Positions 34,046 to 45,724 of a stretch of 64,000 bases of DNA are shown here, in pieces. Source of the DNA: Demequina aestuarii. GTDB lineage: Bacteria > Actinomycetota > Actinomycetes > Actinomycetales > Demequinaceae. The notes beneath the pieces are model-generated. The model searched no databases, had not been told where the DNA came from, and saw nothing but the letters and a program-made list of their open reading frames with translations. Numbering within the stretch: position 1 is the first letter of the stretch; every line of letters starts with the position of its first letter. The stretch is taken from the NCBI RefSeq assembly GCF_000975095.1, contig NZ_BBRD01000002.1, positions 62,001 through 126,000 of the forward strand. Reading direction: 5' to 3'. The position numbers were made by a program, and so were the translations under genes.

Positions 34046-36202
34046 ATGACCACACCCGACACTCCAGTCCACGCCACACCCAAGCCCCCGCACCCCTCTC
34101 TCGTGCACCTGAGCAACGGCGGAGTGGACCTGGTGCTCGCCTGCCACGATCACGCCCTGCCCGAGGTCCTCCATTGGGGCGGCCCGCTGCATGGCGCCGT
34201 CGACGATGCCCTGGCGACCGCATCGGCGCACGGCGTGGGCCCGAGCGCCCTCGATGAACCGTGGCCCCTCACCCTCGCCCCCACCGACACCGACGGCTGG
34301 GCCGGGCGGCCGGGCTTCGCTCTCCATCGCCACGGACTCGCGGTGCTGCCGCGCTGGGAGCGTATCGATGTCGACCACGATGCCCACCGCATCGACGTGC
34401 GCGCAGAGTCGTCGGACGTGGCGCTCATGATCAGCCTTCGCATCGACCTCGCGGGCGTGGTGTGGTGGCAGGCACGTATCGAGAATCTGGGCGATGACGA
34501 CCTCGACGTCGCTGCACTCGAGGCCGCGCTGCCGGTGCCCGACGGCGTCGACGAGGTGCTCGACTTCTCCGGGCGCTGGACCCGTGAACGCGCGCCGCAA
34601 CGCGCGCCGTTGCGCGAAGGCACCCGTGTGCGCGAGACGCGCAGGGGCCGCACCGGTCACGACAGCCCCATGGTGACGGTGCTCGGGCGCTCAGGGTTCG
34701 ACGCGAGTCACGGCGAGGTCTGGGCCGTGCATGCCGCATGGAGCGCCGATGCCGTCTACCGCGTCGACGCGCTCCCGGAATCACCGCCGGTGCTGGGCGC
34801 CGGAGCCCTGCTGCGTCCAGGAGAGATCTCGCTGCCGCCGGGGGCGTCTCATTCCTCGCCTGAGGTCGCCTTCGTGTGGTCCTCGGAGGGACTGGACGGG
34901 CTCGCGACGCGACTCCACTGTGCGGTTCGGGCTCGGTCGCGGGCACCTCACCCGCGGCCGGTGACCCTCAACACGTGGGAAGCCGTCTACTTCCAGCACG
35001 ACACCCAGCGACTCACGAAGCTCGCGGACGTCGCCTCCAGCGTCGGAGTCGAGCGCTTCGTGCTCGACGACGGGTGGTTCCGGGGACGACGATCCGATGC
35101 CTCGAGCCTGGGCGACTGGACCGTCGACGGCGACGTATGGCCCGATGGCCTCCACCCTCTGGTCGACCATGTGCGCGGGCTCGGAATGCAGTTCGGGCTC
35201 TGGTTCGAACCCGAGATGGTCAGCCCGGACTCCGACCTGGCGCGCAGCCGGCCGGAGTGGCTTCTCGGCCACCGAGGGGAGTCCGAGCGCACCTGGAGGG
35301 GACAGCACGCGCTCGACCTCGCCAACTCCGACGTGTCGCAATACCTGCTCGACTCGATCACTGCGCTTGTCGAGGAGTACTCGCTCGACTACATCAAGTG
35401 GGACCACAACCGCGACCTGCTCGTGTCGGTGCACGCTGGTCGCCACGGCACGGTCGCACAGACGGTCGCGGCGTATGGGTTGATCGATGCCTTGAGAGCA
35501 CGCTTCCCCACGCTTGAGATCGAGTCCTGCGCCTCTGGCGGGGCGCGGGTCGACCTCGGGATCCTGTCTCGGACCGACCGCATCTGGCCCTCTGACACGA
35601 ACGATCCCCTTGAGCGTCTCGAGATCCAGCGCTGGACCGAGCTGCTGGTGCCGCCGGAGATGATCGGAGCGCACGTGGGCCCCGACGTGGCGCACACCAC
35701 TCAGCGGCACAGCGCCCTGAGTCTGCGGATCGCCACGGCACTCACTGGCGCCATGGGGATCGAGTGGGACCTGACCACGTGTTCCGATGAGGAACTCGAC
35801 GAGCTTCGTGCCGGGATCTCCGCACACGTGCGACTGCGGCCCCTGCTCCACAGCGGCACCGTCGCGCACCCACCGACCGCGGAGCCGGGCCTCCGCCTCA
35901 CCACCGTGACCAGCCATGACCGTCGCAGCGCGGTGGTCCGGCTGGTGCGCGTCGCGTCCGATGGCCGTTCCTTGCCCGCGATGCTGCGTGTCCCCGGACT
36001 CGAGCCTCACCGAACGTACGCCGTGCGCCCCGTCGAGGAGCTGCGGTCGCCCCGCTACCCGGACCTGAAGCCGCCGCCATGGCTGCGCGACGGAGCCGTG
36101 CGGCTCACCGGTTCGGCTCTCGCACACGTCGGCGTACGACCCCCCTCGCTCGATCCCGGACAGGCGTTCGTGATCGAGATCCATGCCGACGGGACGACAT
36201 GA
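34046..36202 (+). CDS. Alpha-galactosidase, glycoside hydrolase family 36
   Basis: The enzyme releases alpha-linked galactose from raffinose-type sugars or galactomannan fragments. The 718 residues are normal for GH36. The N-terminal beta-supersandwich is followed by a TIM barrel with TWEAVYFQHDTQ, RFVLDDGWFRGRR, and FGLWFEPEMVSPDSDL. The nucleophile is Asp453 in YIKWDHNRDLL, and the acid/base is the Asp in WPSDTNDPLERL (Asp517). ESCASGGARVDLG is also conserved. No signal peptide is visible, so it is cytoplasmic. It is monocistronic, with no transporter adjacent except the ChvE-type importer on the other strand. Confidence 0.95.
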   Translation: MTTPDTPVHATPKPPHPSLVHLSNGGVDLVLACHDHALPEVLHWGGPLHGAVDDALATASAHGVGPSALDEPWPLTLAPTDTDGWAGRPGFALHRHGLAVLPRWERIDVDHDAHRIDVRAESSDVALMISLRIDLAGVVWWQARIENLGDDDLDVAALEAALPVPDGVDEVLDFSGRWTRERAPQRAPLREGTRVRETRRGRTGHDSPMVTVLGRSGFDASHGEVWAVHAAWSADAVYRVDALPESPPVLGAGALLRPGEISLPPGASHSSPEVAFVWSSEGLDGLATRLHCAVRARSRAPHPRPVTLNTWEAVYFQHDTQRLTKLADVASSVGVERFVLDDGWFRGRRSDASSLGDWTVDGDVWPDGLHPLVDHVRGLGMQFGLWFEPEMVSPDSDLARSRPEWLLGHRGESERTWRGQHALDLANSDVSQYLLDSITALVEEYSLDYIKWDHNRDLLVSVHAGRHGTVAQTVAAYGLIDALRARFPTLEIESCASGGARVDLGILSRTDRIWPSDTNDPLERLEIQRWTELLVPPEMIGAHVGPDVAHTTQRHSALSLRIATALTGAMGIEWDLTTCSDEELDELRAGISAHVRLRPLLHSGTVAHPPTAEPGLRLTTVTSHDRRSAVVRLVRVASDGRSLPAMLRVPGLEPHRTYAVRPVEELRSPRYPDLKPPPWLRDGAVRLTGSALAHVGVRPPSLDPGQAFVIEIHADGTT

Positions 36203-36362
36203 CCCCATCTGCGGCACCGTCGCACGACACGTGAACGACGGCTGTCATCAGTCGGCGAACGAGCGCCTGTCACCGTGCTGGCGGACTCCGGGGCACCGGA
36301 CGTGCTCGATTCGCGGAACGTCCCGGCGGGCTCGCAGCGCGGGAGACGTCGCCCGCGCATGA

Positions 36363-36398
36363 CACGGGCCCCGCGACCTGGTGGTCGCGGGGCCCGTG
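36363..36398. terminator. Strong hairpin between convergent alpha-galactosidase and sugar-binding protein genes
   Basis: CACGGGCCCCGCGACC (36363-36378) pairs perfectly with GGTCGCGGGGCCCGTG (36383-36398) around a TGGT loop. It lies 17 nt beyond the 3' end of the chvE-like gene, so it probably terminates that operon. It also lies 160 nt past the alpha-galactosidase stop. No U-run is present on either strand. Confidence 0.8.
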
Positions 36399-36414
36399 CG
36401 TCGTGCGGTGAGAC

Positions 36415-37542
36415 TCAGCCCTCGGTCAGGGGTCCGAGCGTCGCATCGTCTGCGTAGACCTCAGCAGCGTTCTCCTGCGTCACGATCTTCGGGTCGAGCA
36501 GGAACGCGGGCACCACCTTCACGCCGTTGTCGTACTGCTCGGTGTCGTTGACGGGGATCTCGCCACATGCGGCGAGCTCCTCGACGGAGGCGATGGTCTG
36601 GGCCACCAGCTCACGCGTGTCCTTGTAGATGGTCGAGTACTGCTCGCCGTCCACGATGGACTTGACGGACTCGACCTCGGAGTCCTGGCCAGTGATGACC
36701 GGGGTATCCTTCCCGGCCTGGTCCACCGACGTCAGCGCCGCGCGAGCGAGAGTGTCGTTGGGGGACAGGATGCCGTGCAGCTCGGTGTCGCCCGAGTACG
36801 AGCCGGACATGATGGTGTCCATGCGAGTCTGCGCGTTCTGCGCCTGCCATCCGGCAGTCGCCGCCTGCTCGAACGACGTCTGGCCCGAGACGACCGTCAG
36901 GGTGCCGTCATCGATCTTGGGCTGCAGCACGCTCATGGCGCCCTCGAAGAACGGCGTCGAGTTGGCGTCGTCGGAGGAGCCTGCGATCAGCTCGATGTTG
37001 TAGGGCCCCTCGCCCTTGCGCTCGGCGAGGCCCTGCAGGAGCGCCTCACCCTGGAGCACGCCCACGCGGAAGTTGTCGAACGCGATGTACGCGTCGACGG
37101 CCTCCGTGTTGAGGACCAGGCGGTCGTATGCGATGACCGATGCGCCCGTCTCCTTGGCACGCTCGAGCTGGGTGCCGAGCTGGGAGCCGTCGATGGCGCC
37201 GACGACGATGACCTGAGCGTCCTGCTCGATCATCGCAGCGATCTGGTTCTGCTGCTCCGTCACTCCGGAGTTGCCGAACTGCACGATGGGCTCGAAGCCG
37301 GCCTCGGTCAGCCCCTCGTTGAACAGCTGCTCAGCGAGCACCCAGTTCTCCGACGTCTTCTGGGGAAGCGCGACGCCGATGGCGGCGCCTTCTTCGATGC
37401 AGATCTCGCCTCCGGCTGCGCCGGCAGTCGACGTCGACGCGGGGTCCGCCTCGGTCTCGCCGCCGCGGTCCGACGAACAGCCGGCGAGCGCGATGACGCC
37501 GAACGCTGCGAGCGCCGCAGCGCCCCTCATGTTCACTCTCAT
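36415..37542 (-). CDS. chvE: Multiple-monosaccharide ABC transporter binding lipoprotein, ChvE type
   Basis: This 375-residue periplasmic-binding-like lipoprotein (MRVNMRGAAALAAFGV, lipobox LAGC, acidic linker) matches the ChvE/GguA-associated group: IGVALPQKTSENWVLAEQLFNEGLTEAG, AKETGASVIAYDRLVLNTEAVDAYIAFDN and GQTSFEQAATAGWQAQNAQTRMD. ChvE binds several aldoses including xylose, glucose and galactose. It is the third gene of the mmsA-mmsB-chvE operon; its start overlaps the permease stop (ATGA). Here the binding protein comes last and is followed by a strong terminator. Confidence 0.92.
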   Translation of the reverse strand: MRVNMRGAAALAAFGVIALAGCSSDRGGETEADPASTSTAGAAGGEICIEEGAAIGVALPQKTSENWVLAEQLFNEGLTEAGFEPIVQFGNSGVTEQQNQIAAMIEQDAQVIVVGAIDGSQLGTQLERAKETGASVIAYDRLVLNTEAVDAYIAFDNFRVGVLQGEALLQGLAERKGEGPYNIELIAGSSDDANSTPFFEGAMSVLQPKIDDGTLTVVSGQTSFEQAATAGWQAQNAQTRMDTIMSGSYSGDTELHGILSPNDTLARAALTSVDQAGKDTPVITGQDSEVESVKSIVDGEQYSTIYKDTRELVAQTIASVEELAACGEIPVNDTEQYDNGVKVVPAFLLDPKIVTQENAAEVYADDATLGPLTEG

Positions 37543-38909
37543 GGTTCCTGCCTTTCGTTGTTCGCATTCCTCGTTGGATGCGAAGTCTCTGTTGCCGGGG
37601 TGCTCGAGGTCGCTGTCTCCAGCTCCTCCTGAGCGCCCACCGGCCCGGCCTGGGACGAGCCCCCGTCCGGGGTCGCCGCCGCGGCGGCGTCGTCGTCACG
37701 GAACGTGGGACGCCGACGCATCAGCAGAGCGATGACCGACGGCCGGCCCTGCTTCTTGTTGTAGACGTCGAAGGCGACCGCAGCGAGCAGCACGAGGCCC
37801 TTGATGATCTGGGTCTCGTCCGAGCCGGCACCCATGAGCTGAAGCCCGTTGTTGAGGGTGGCCATCACGAGGCCGCCGATGATCGATCCGGTCACGGTCC
37901 CGATGCCGCCGGTCACAGCCGCTCCGCCGATGAAGACAGCGGCGATCGCGTCGAGTTCCCACAGGGTGCCGTCGAACGGCCCGGAGGCTCGTGCACGGCC
38001 GATGAACATCATGCCCGCGAACGCGGCCAGCACGGACATGTTCGCCATGACGAAGAAGTACGTGCGCTTGGTCGAGACACCGGAGAGCGCGGCCGCTGCG
38101 CGGTTGCCACCCACCGCGTAGACGTGGCGACCGAACTTCGTGCGCTGCGTGATGACGTGGTAGATGATCACCAGGATCACGAGCACCACGCCAGGGACCG
38201 GGAACGACGTGCCTTCACGGCCCGTGCCGAACAGGTAGGTGGCGTACGAGATGAGCGCGATCAGCAGACCGGCGCGGATCGCGGCGATGGGCAGCGGGTC
38301 GGGCTCGAAGCCCACGCGGGCGGCCCGCACGCGCTTGCGCCACTCGCGCCACACCACGAAGGCGCCTGCGATGATGCCGAGCAGGAGCGTCGAGTTGTTG
38401 AAGCCAGTGTTCGGGCCCCACTCCCAGAGGTAGCCGCCGCCCAGGAACTGGAGCTCTTCCGGCACCGGGATCGAGTTCGAGTCGCCGATGTACTGGTTGA
38501 GGCCCCGGAAGATCATCATGCCGGCGAGGGTGGTGATGAAGCCCGGAATCCCCACATAGGCCACCCAATAGCCCTGCCACATGCCGATCACCGCTCCGAC
38601 GGCGAGGCCCAGCAGGATGCCTGCCCACCACGGAATGCCCCAGTCGCGCAGCGCGAGCGCCACGATGATGCCGGTGACGGCGGCGACGGACCCGACCGAC
38701 AGGTCGATATGGCCCACGACGATGACCATCACCATGCCGATCGCGAGGATCAGCACGTACGAGTTGCCGTTGATGAGGTTCATCATGTTGCTCGGCGTGA
38801 GCACTTTGCCGCCGGTGAGGACCTGGAACAGCATGATGAGGATGACGAGCGCGCCCAGCATCGAGAACTGCCGTGGGTCACCCCCGAACAGGCTCCGAAT
38901 TGACTTCAT
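37539..38909 (-). CDS. mmsB: Multiple-monosaccharide ABC transporter permease
   Basis: The 456-residue permease of the ribose/xylose (CUT2) type starts MKSIRSLFGGDPRQFSML and has about ten helices. Conserved stretches are GHIDLSVGSVAAVTGIIVAL, FITTLAGMMIFRGLNQYI, YAVGGNRAAAALSGVSTKRTYF and VFIGGAAVTGGIGTVTGSIIGG. A Cys-free, Ala/Pro-rich tail extends about 60 residues past the last helix, longer than usual. It is 43 nt after the ATPase gene and overlaps the binding-protein gene. Confidence 0.94.
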   Translation of the reverse strand: MKSIRSLFGGDPRQFSMLGALVILIMLFQVLTGGKVLTPSNMMNLINGNSYVLILAIGMVMVIVVGHIDLSVGSVAAVTGIIVALALRDWGIPWWAGILLGLAVGAVIGMWQGYWVAYVGIPGFITTLAGMMIFRGLNQYIGDSNSIPVPEELQFLGGGYLWEWGPNTGFNNSTLLLGIIAGAFVVWREWRKRVRAARVGFEPDPLPIAAIRAGLLIALISYATYLFGTGREGTSFPVPGVVLVILVIIYHVITQRTKFGRHVYAVGGNRAAAALSGVSTKRTYFFVMANMSVLAAFAGMMFIGRARASGPFDGTLWELDAIAAVFIGGAAVTGGIGTVTGSIIGGLVMATLNNGLQLMGAGSDETQIIKGLVLLAAVAFDVYNKKQGRPSVIALLMRRRPTFRDDDAAAAATPDGGSSQAGPVGAQEELETATSSTPATETSHPTRNANNERQEP

Positions 38910-38952
38910 CGTCTCTGCTTCTTTCTGTCGTGTATCCGGGTCGCCGCAGTCG

Positions 38953-40506
38953 TCAGGCGGCGGAACTGGTGGTGGTCATCAGACGCATGAGCTGCTCCTG
39001 GTCGGCCTCGCCTCGCGCGACCTCGCCAGTGATGCGGCCCTCGCAGACCGTGTAGATGCGATCGCACATGCCGAGCAGCTCCGGGAGCTCCGAGGAGATC
39101 AGCACCACGCCGCGACCGGCGTCGGCGAGCTTGTTGATCAGTGTGTAGATCTCGTACTTGGCGCCGACGTCGATGCCGCGGGTCGGCTCATCAAGGATGA
39201 GCAGTTCCGGCTCGGTGAACATCCACTTGCCCAGGACGACCTTCTGCTGGTTGCCGCCCGACAGCGTCGAGACGCCGCGGTTCACGTCGGGAGTCTTGAT
39301 CCGTAGAGACTTGCGGTAGTGCTCGGCGGCCTTGTACTCGAGGGACTCGTCGAGCAGCAGGCCCGGGGTGATGCGGCTCAGGTCGGCGGAGACGATCGTG
39401 TCGCGGATCGAGTCGAGGAGGTTCAGTCCCAAGGTCTTCCGGTCTTCGGGCACATACGCCAAGCCCCTGGCGATGGCGGACTTGACCGTGGGCAGCGTGA
39501 TCTCTTCGCCGTCGAGGGTGATCGTGCCGGCGCGATAGATCCCGAACGAGCGGCCGAACACGGACCGTGCGAGTTCCGTACGGCCTGCGCCCATCACACC
39601 CGCGAATCCGACGATCTCGCCGCGCCTCACCTGGAACGAGGAGCTCTTGGACATCAGTCGTCCGGGGATGGTCGGGTCCTCGACGGTCCAGTTCCTGACC
39701 TCGAAGAACACCTCGCCGATGTCGGGGGTGTGCTCGGGGTAGCGCGCTTCGAGCGAGCGCCCCACCATGCCCTTGATGATCCGGTCTTCGTCGAGCGGAG
39801 CATCGGCCACGTCCAGGCGCTCGATGGCCAAGCCGTCGCGAATGATGGTGACCGCATCCGCGATCTCTTCGATCTCGTTGAGCTTGTGGCTGATGATGAT
39901 CGACGTCAGGCCGCGCTCACGGAGTCCGCGCAGCAGGTCGAGGAGGTTCTCGGAGTCGCTCTCGTTGAGCGCCGACGTGGGCTCGTCGAGGATCAGCAGC
40001 TTCACGTTCTTGGACAGCGCCTTCGCGATCTCGACGAGCTGCTGCTGGCCGACGCCCAGGTTCTTGATCTGAGTGCGGGGGTCGACCTCGAGGCCCACGC
40101 GAGCGAGCAGCTCCGTGGTGCGGCCGCGGGCCTCGTCCCAGTCGATCAGGCCGTGGGACACGATCTCGTTGCCCAGGAAGATGTTCTCGGTCACCGAGAG
40201 CTCGGGGATCAGCGCGAGCTCCTGGTGGATGATCACGATCCCGGCGTGCTCGGAGGCCTTGAGGCTCTTGAAGGTCTGAACCTCTCCGTCGAGGACGATG
40301 TCGCCCTCGTAGGTGCCGTGCGGGTACACGCCAGAGAGCACCTTCACGAGCGTGGACTTGCCTGCGCCGTTCTCGCCGCAGATCGCGTGAATCTCGCCGG
40401 CACGGACCGTCAGGTCCACGCCGTCGAGCGCCTTGACGCCGGGAAACACCTTGGTGATGTTCCGCATCTCAAGCTTGACGTGCGAGGTGCTCACGCTTAC
40501 CCCCAT
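38953..40506 (-). CDS. mmsA: Multiple-monosaccharide ABC transporter ATP-binding protein (tandem ATPase)
   Basis: The 517-residue protein contains two fused ABC domains, as in XylG/MmsA. The first has Walker [13 protein letters not shown], signature-like [15 protein letters not shown] and Walker [15 protein letters not shown]. The second has [33 protein letters not shown] and [15 protein letters not shown]. Only the first has an intact Walker A Lys in the usual place, typical for the group. I chose the ATG at 40506; GTGs shortly downstream are possible. It is the first gene of the operon and divergent from a ROK repressor. Confidence 0.94.
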   Translation of the reverse strand: MGVSVSTSHVKLEMRNITKVFPGVKALDGVDLTVRAGEIHAICGENGAGKSTLVKVLSGVYPHGTYEGDIVLDGEVQTFKSLKASEHAGIVIIHQELALIPELSVTENIFLGNEIVSHGLIDWDEARGRTTELLARVGLEVDPRTQIKNLGVGQQQLVEIAKALSKNVKLLILDEPTSALNESDSENLLDLLRGLRERGLTSIIISHKLNEIEEIADAVTIIRDGLAIERLDVADAPLDEDRIIKGMVGRSLEARYPEHTPDIGEVFFEVRNWTVEDPTIPGRLMSKSSSFQVRRGEIVGFAGVMGAGRTELARSVFGRSFGIYRAGTITLDGEEITLPTVKSAIARGLAYVPEDRKTLGLNLLDSIRDTIVSADLSRITPGLLLDESLEYKAAEHYRKSLRIKTPDVNRGVSTLSGGNQQKVVLGKWMFTEPELLILDEPTRGIDVGAKYEIYTLINKLADAGRGVVLISSELPELLGMCDRIYTVCEGRITGEVARGEADQEQLMRLMTTTSSAA

Positions 40507-40798
40507 TGGTCCGTGTTCGTCCTTCACCGACGGCCGTGTCGGCGCTATGCACGCTACGACCGGACTGCCGTTGGCGTCAACTTTCGAAGCCAACAGTTAC
40601 CTGTTCGTGACCTGAGTCGAACACTGGAACCGGGCCGTTGAGCCGGATTGGTCCGTCTTCCCCGCACAAAGTGGGCAGCGATGCCCCCGTCCGCCCTCCT
40701 GCGGTCGGTCGAAGTCAACGCTTCTTTGGTTGTTTCTTTACTTCAGGTTCCAAACTCAAATCCAAGGGATTCGAGCGGTGCTTCGCTAGGATCGGGCA
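40507..40798. promoter_or_regulatory. Divergent promoter region between mmsA and the ROK repressor
   Basis: This 292 nt gap is more AT-rich than its surroundings. It holds an inverted repeat GTTGGC (40570-40575) with GCCAAC (40589-40594). The hexamer GTCAAC occurs inside that repeat (40576-40581) and again near 40709. Several T-rich tracts lie between 40720 and 40760. It probably contains both promoters and the operators of the ROK repressor, but I cannot assign exact boxes. Confidence 0.55.
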
Positions 40799-41974
40799 AT
40801 GACGTCGACTCAGGGATCCACGGGTTCCCAGTCGTCCCTGCGCGAAGCCAACAGCGTTCGCATCCTCGATGCAGTGCGGCAGTTCGGCTCCATCACCCAG
40901 GTCGAGCTCTCCCATGCGACCGGGCTGTCCCCCGCAACCGTCTCCACCATCGTCAAGGACCTGCTGGCCGCCGGAACCGTCGAGACCCGCCACACCATCC
41001 GCAGCGGTCGCCGTGCACAGCTGGTGACGCTGGCGCATCGCGCCGGACTGCTCATCGGCCTGCACGTGGGGGAGCGTTCCCTCCGAGTCGCCATCTCCGA
41101 CAGCGCCTTCGAGTTCCTCGATCAGCGCGAGATGCCGCTCCCCGTCGACCACCGGCACGACACCACCCTCGACCGCGCGGCCATGCTGATCAGCGAGCTC
41201 GTCGACGGCCTCGGCTCCGCACTCTCCGAGACCCTCGCTCTCGCGATCGCCGTGCCCGCTCCCGTGAACCCCGCGACGGGAGCGGTCGCCATCCCGGGAA
41301 TCCTCCCCGGGTGGGAGGGGGTTCCGATCGGCGAGGTGCTGGGTCGGCGGCTCGGACGCCCGGTCGCCGTCGACAACGACGCCAACCTCGGCGCCTTGGG
41401 TGAGATGCGATTCGGCGCCGGTCGCGGCATGGGCTCGCTGCTATACGTCCGCGCGAGCTACGGAGTCGGCAGCGGCATCGTCCTGTCCAGAGAGCTCCAC
41501 CGCGGTGTGCTCGGCATCGCCGGCGAGATCGGTCACACCTTGGTCGATCCTCACGGGCATATCTGCCGATGCGGCAGCCGCGGGTGCCTGAACACGGTGT
41601 GCGGGGCGCAAGCCCTCGTGGACTCGCTGCGCCATTCGCGCGGCACCGTCACCCTCACCGATGTTCTCGACCTCGCCGAGGCGGGAGACCCCGGATGCCA
41701 GCAGGTGGTGATCGATGCAGGCGGGGCCATCGGTTCCGTCGTGGCGAACACCGCCGTCTCGTTCAGCCCCGAGGTCATCATCGTGGGCGGAGAGCTGGCA
41801 CGCGCCGGGAAGCTGTTCCTCGAGCCCATCCGCGAGTCCGTGCGGCGGCGCATCCCGCTGGCCCAGTCGCAGACGTTGGAGGTCCGTGCGGCGGAGCTCG
41901 GCCAACGCGCCGAGTTGTACGGCGCCCTGGCTCTCGCGGCGGACCTCGCGCACATCGAGAGCGTGGCATCATGA
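40799..41974 (+). CDS. ROK-family transcriptional repressor (XylR/NagC-like)
   Basis: The 391-residue protein has an N-terminal winged helix (REANSVRILDAVRQFGSITQVELSHATGLSPATVSTIVKDL) and a ROK sugar-kinase-like domain with the zinc-binding motif CRCGSRGCLNTVCG and the DNDANLGALGEMRFGAG segment. It probably senses a sugar and controls the divergent mmsA-mmsB-chvE operon. ROK regulators lack kinase function in most cases. Its stop overlaps the start of an ABC ATPase gene (ATGA). Confidence 0.92.
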   Translation: MTSTQGSTGSQSSLREANSVRILDAVRQFGSITQVELSHATGLSPATVSTIVKDLLAAGTVETRHTIRSGRRAQLVTLAHRAGLLIGLHVGERSLRVAISDSAFEFLDQREMPLPVDHRHDTTLDRAAMLISELVDGLGSALSETLALAIAVPAPVNPATGAVAIPGILPGWEGVPIGEVLGRRLGRPVAVDNDANLGALGEMRFGAGRGMGSLLYVRASYGVGSGIVLSRELHRGVLGIAGEIGHTLVDPHGHICRCGSRGCLNTVCGAQALVDSLRHSRGTVTLTDVLDLAEAGDPGCQQVVIDAGGAIGSVVANTAVSFSPEVIIVGGELARAGKLFLEPIRESVRRRIPLAQSQTLEVRAAELGQRAELYGALALAADLAHIESVAS

Positions 41975-42780
41975 CCACGGACCACAGCGCACGTGACCGA
42001 TCGGAGGCCGGCATGACGTCCGCACCCCTGCTCCGAGTGCGTCATGTGTCGAAGAACTTCGGCGCCGTCCAGGCACTCGTCGACGTCGACCTCGACGTGC
42101 ACGCGCATGAGGTCGTCGCGATCGTCGGCGACAACGCTGCTGGCAAGTCCACGCTGGCGCGCGTCATCTCAGGCTCGTATCAGCCCGACGGGGGCAGCGT
42201 CGAGATCGCGGGTGAGAACGTGCTGCCGCTCACCACCAAGAGTGCGCGGACTCACGGCATCGCGACGGTGTTCCAGGACCTGGCGCTCGCCGACAACCTG
42301 GACGTCACCGCGAACATCTTCCTGGGTCAGGAGCTGCCGTCGACGCGACGGCTGGACCATGGCCTCCTCGACGAGCAGCGCATGGAGTCGCTCGCCCGGG
42401 ACTACCTGCGCCAGTTGAACTCGCGCATCGCGTCGCCGCGCACGCCGCTCGCCCAGCTCTCCGCTGGCCAACGTCAGTGCGTGGCCATCGCGCGCACGCT
42501 CGTGGGACAGCCCCGGATCATCGTGCTCGACGAACCCACATCGTCGCTCTCCGTCACTCAGACTGCGGAGGTGCTGAACCACATCTCCCGCCTGCGCTCC
42601 ATGGGCCTGGGCGTCGTGCTCATCAGCCACTCGCTCGCCGACGTGCGCTCGGTCGCGGACCGCATCGAGGTGCTGCGGCACGGGCGCAACAATGGCTCCT
42701 TCAGCGCGACCGAGACCGGCTACGAGGACATCATTGCGGCCATCACGGGAGCGCCGTCCGCTCACCGCATTCCGCGCTGA
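41971..42780 (+). CDS. Orphan sugar-type ABC ATPase, single domain
   Basis: The 269-residue ATPase has Walker A GDNAAGKSTLARV, Q-loop VFQDLALADNLDVTANIFLG, signature LSAGQRQCVAIARTL, Walker B IIVLDEPTSSLSV and the switch His in ISHSL. It resembles single-domain ATPases of CUT2-type importers such as FrcA. No permease or binding protein is co-encoded; it is coupled only to the ROK repressor. It may serve the divergent MmsB permease or be a remnant. ATG 41971 is the coupled start; ATG 42013 is an alternative. Confidence 0.88.
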   Translation: MTTDHSARDRSEAGMTSAPLLRVRHVSKNFGAVQALVDVDLDVHAHEVVAIVGDNAAGKSTLARVISGSYQPDGGSVEIAGENVLPLTTKSARTHGIATVFQDLALADNLDVTANIFLGQELPSTRRLDHGLLDEQRMESLARDYLRQLNSRIASPRTPLAQLSAGQRQCVAIARTLVGQPRIIVLDEPTSSLSVTQTAEVLNHISRLRSMGLGVVLISHSLADVRSVADRIEVLRHGRNNGSFSATETGYEDIIAAITGAPSAHRIPR

Positions 42781-42787
42781 CGCCGGA

Positions 42788-42801
42788 GGCCGCGAGCGGC
42801 C
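42788..42801. terminator. Short hairpin between convergent ATPase and copA genes
   Basis: GGCCGC-GA-GCGGCC lies in the 27 nt gap between two convergent genes. It could act as a weak bidirectional terminator. Confidence 0.4.
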
Positions 42802-42807
42802 AGCGGC

Positions 42808-45275
<2,468 letters not shown>

Positions 45276-45279
<4 letters not shown>

Positions 45280-45500
45280 GACGACGCCACCCGGTAGCCC
45301 GTGCTCTCCACGGCCTCCTCGAGGGCGAACTCCAGGTCGTCGGCGGGCACCGAGCCGTCCGGGCGCACCTGAACGATTCCGGTGGCGTGGTCGACCTCGG
45401 CGCCGGCCACGCCGTCGGTGCTCTCCAACGCCCCTCGCACCTTGCCTGCACAGCCGTTGCACGTCATCCCGGTGACGGTGAGTTCGATGATGTCGCTCAT
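45276..45500 (-). CDS. copZ: Copper chaperone, heavy-metal-associated domain
   Basis: This 74-residue single HMA domain ([25 protein letters not shown]) has the GMTCNGC metal-binding loop and probably delivers Cu(I) to the ATPase. It is the first gene of the copper operon, 45 nt downstream of a MerR/CueR-type promoter (45546-45576). It is coupled to copA by a GTGA overlap. Confidence 0.95.
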
Positions 45501-45545
45501 GGCGGTCTCCTCTCGTGAGGCCCTTCATGGCCCCGACTGAGACCA

Positions 45546-45576
45546 CGGTAAACCTTCCAGTTGAGTGGAAGGTCAA
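45546..45576 (-). promoter_or_regulatory. CueR-type (MerR family) promoter of copZA
   Basis: On the minus strand, -35 TTGACC (45576-45571) and -10 TTACCG (45551-45546) are separated by 19 bp, the long spacer typical of MerR-activated promoters. Between and overlapping them is the inverted repeat ACCTTCC-N8-GGAAGGT (45552-45573), as in CueR operators. Copper-bound activator would untwist the spacer. The best regulator candidate in the window is the MerR gene at 48952-49350. Confidence 0.93.
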
Positions 45577-45657
45577 GTCGATCCCCACCGACTCCGTGGA
45601 CACGGGACTCGGAGCATCTCAGTCGCCTGCGGGCCGCTGAGCATCCGACGGCCCAGG

Positions 45658-45690
45658 TGGACTCGGATGGTCCGAGTCTGGTGCACGCCG
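45658..45690. repeat. REP-like dispersed repeat, copy C
   Basis: Read on the minus strand this is GCGTGCACCAGACTCGGACC followed by ATCCGAGTCCACC, matching the two copies at 48849-48942. It contains its own stem CTCGGA-TGG-TCCGAG (45662-45676). It lies between the 3' end of pntB and copZ. It could serve as a terminator of pntAB. Confidence 0.75.
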
Positions 45691-45724
45691 GGTCGCTCGC
45701 CCCGCGCCCGATGCGCGGGTGGGG

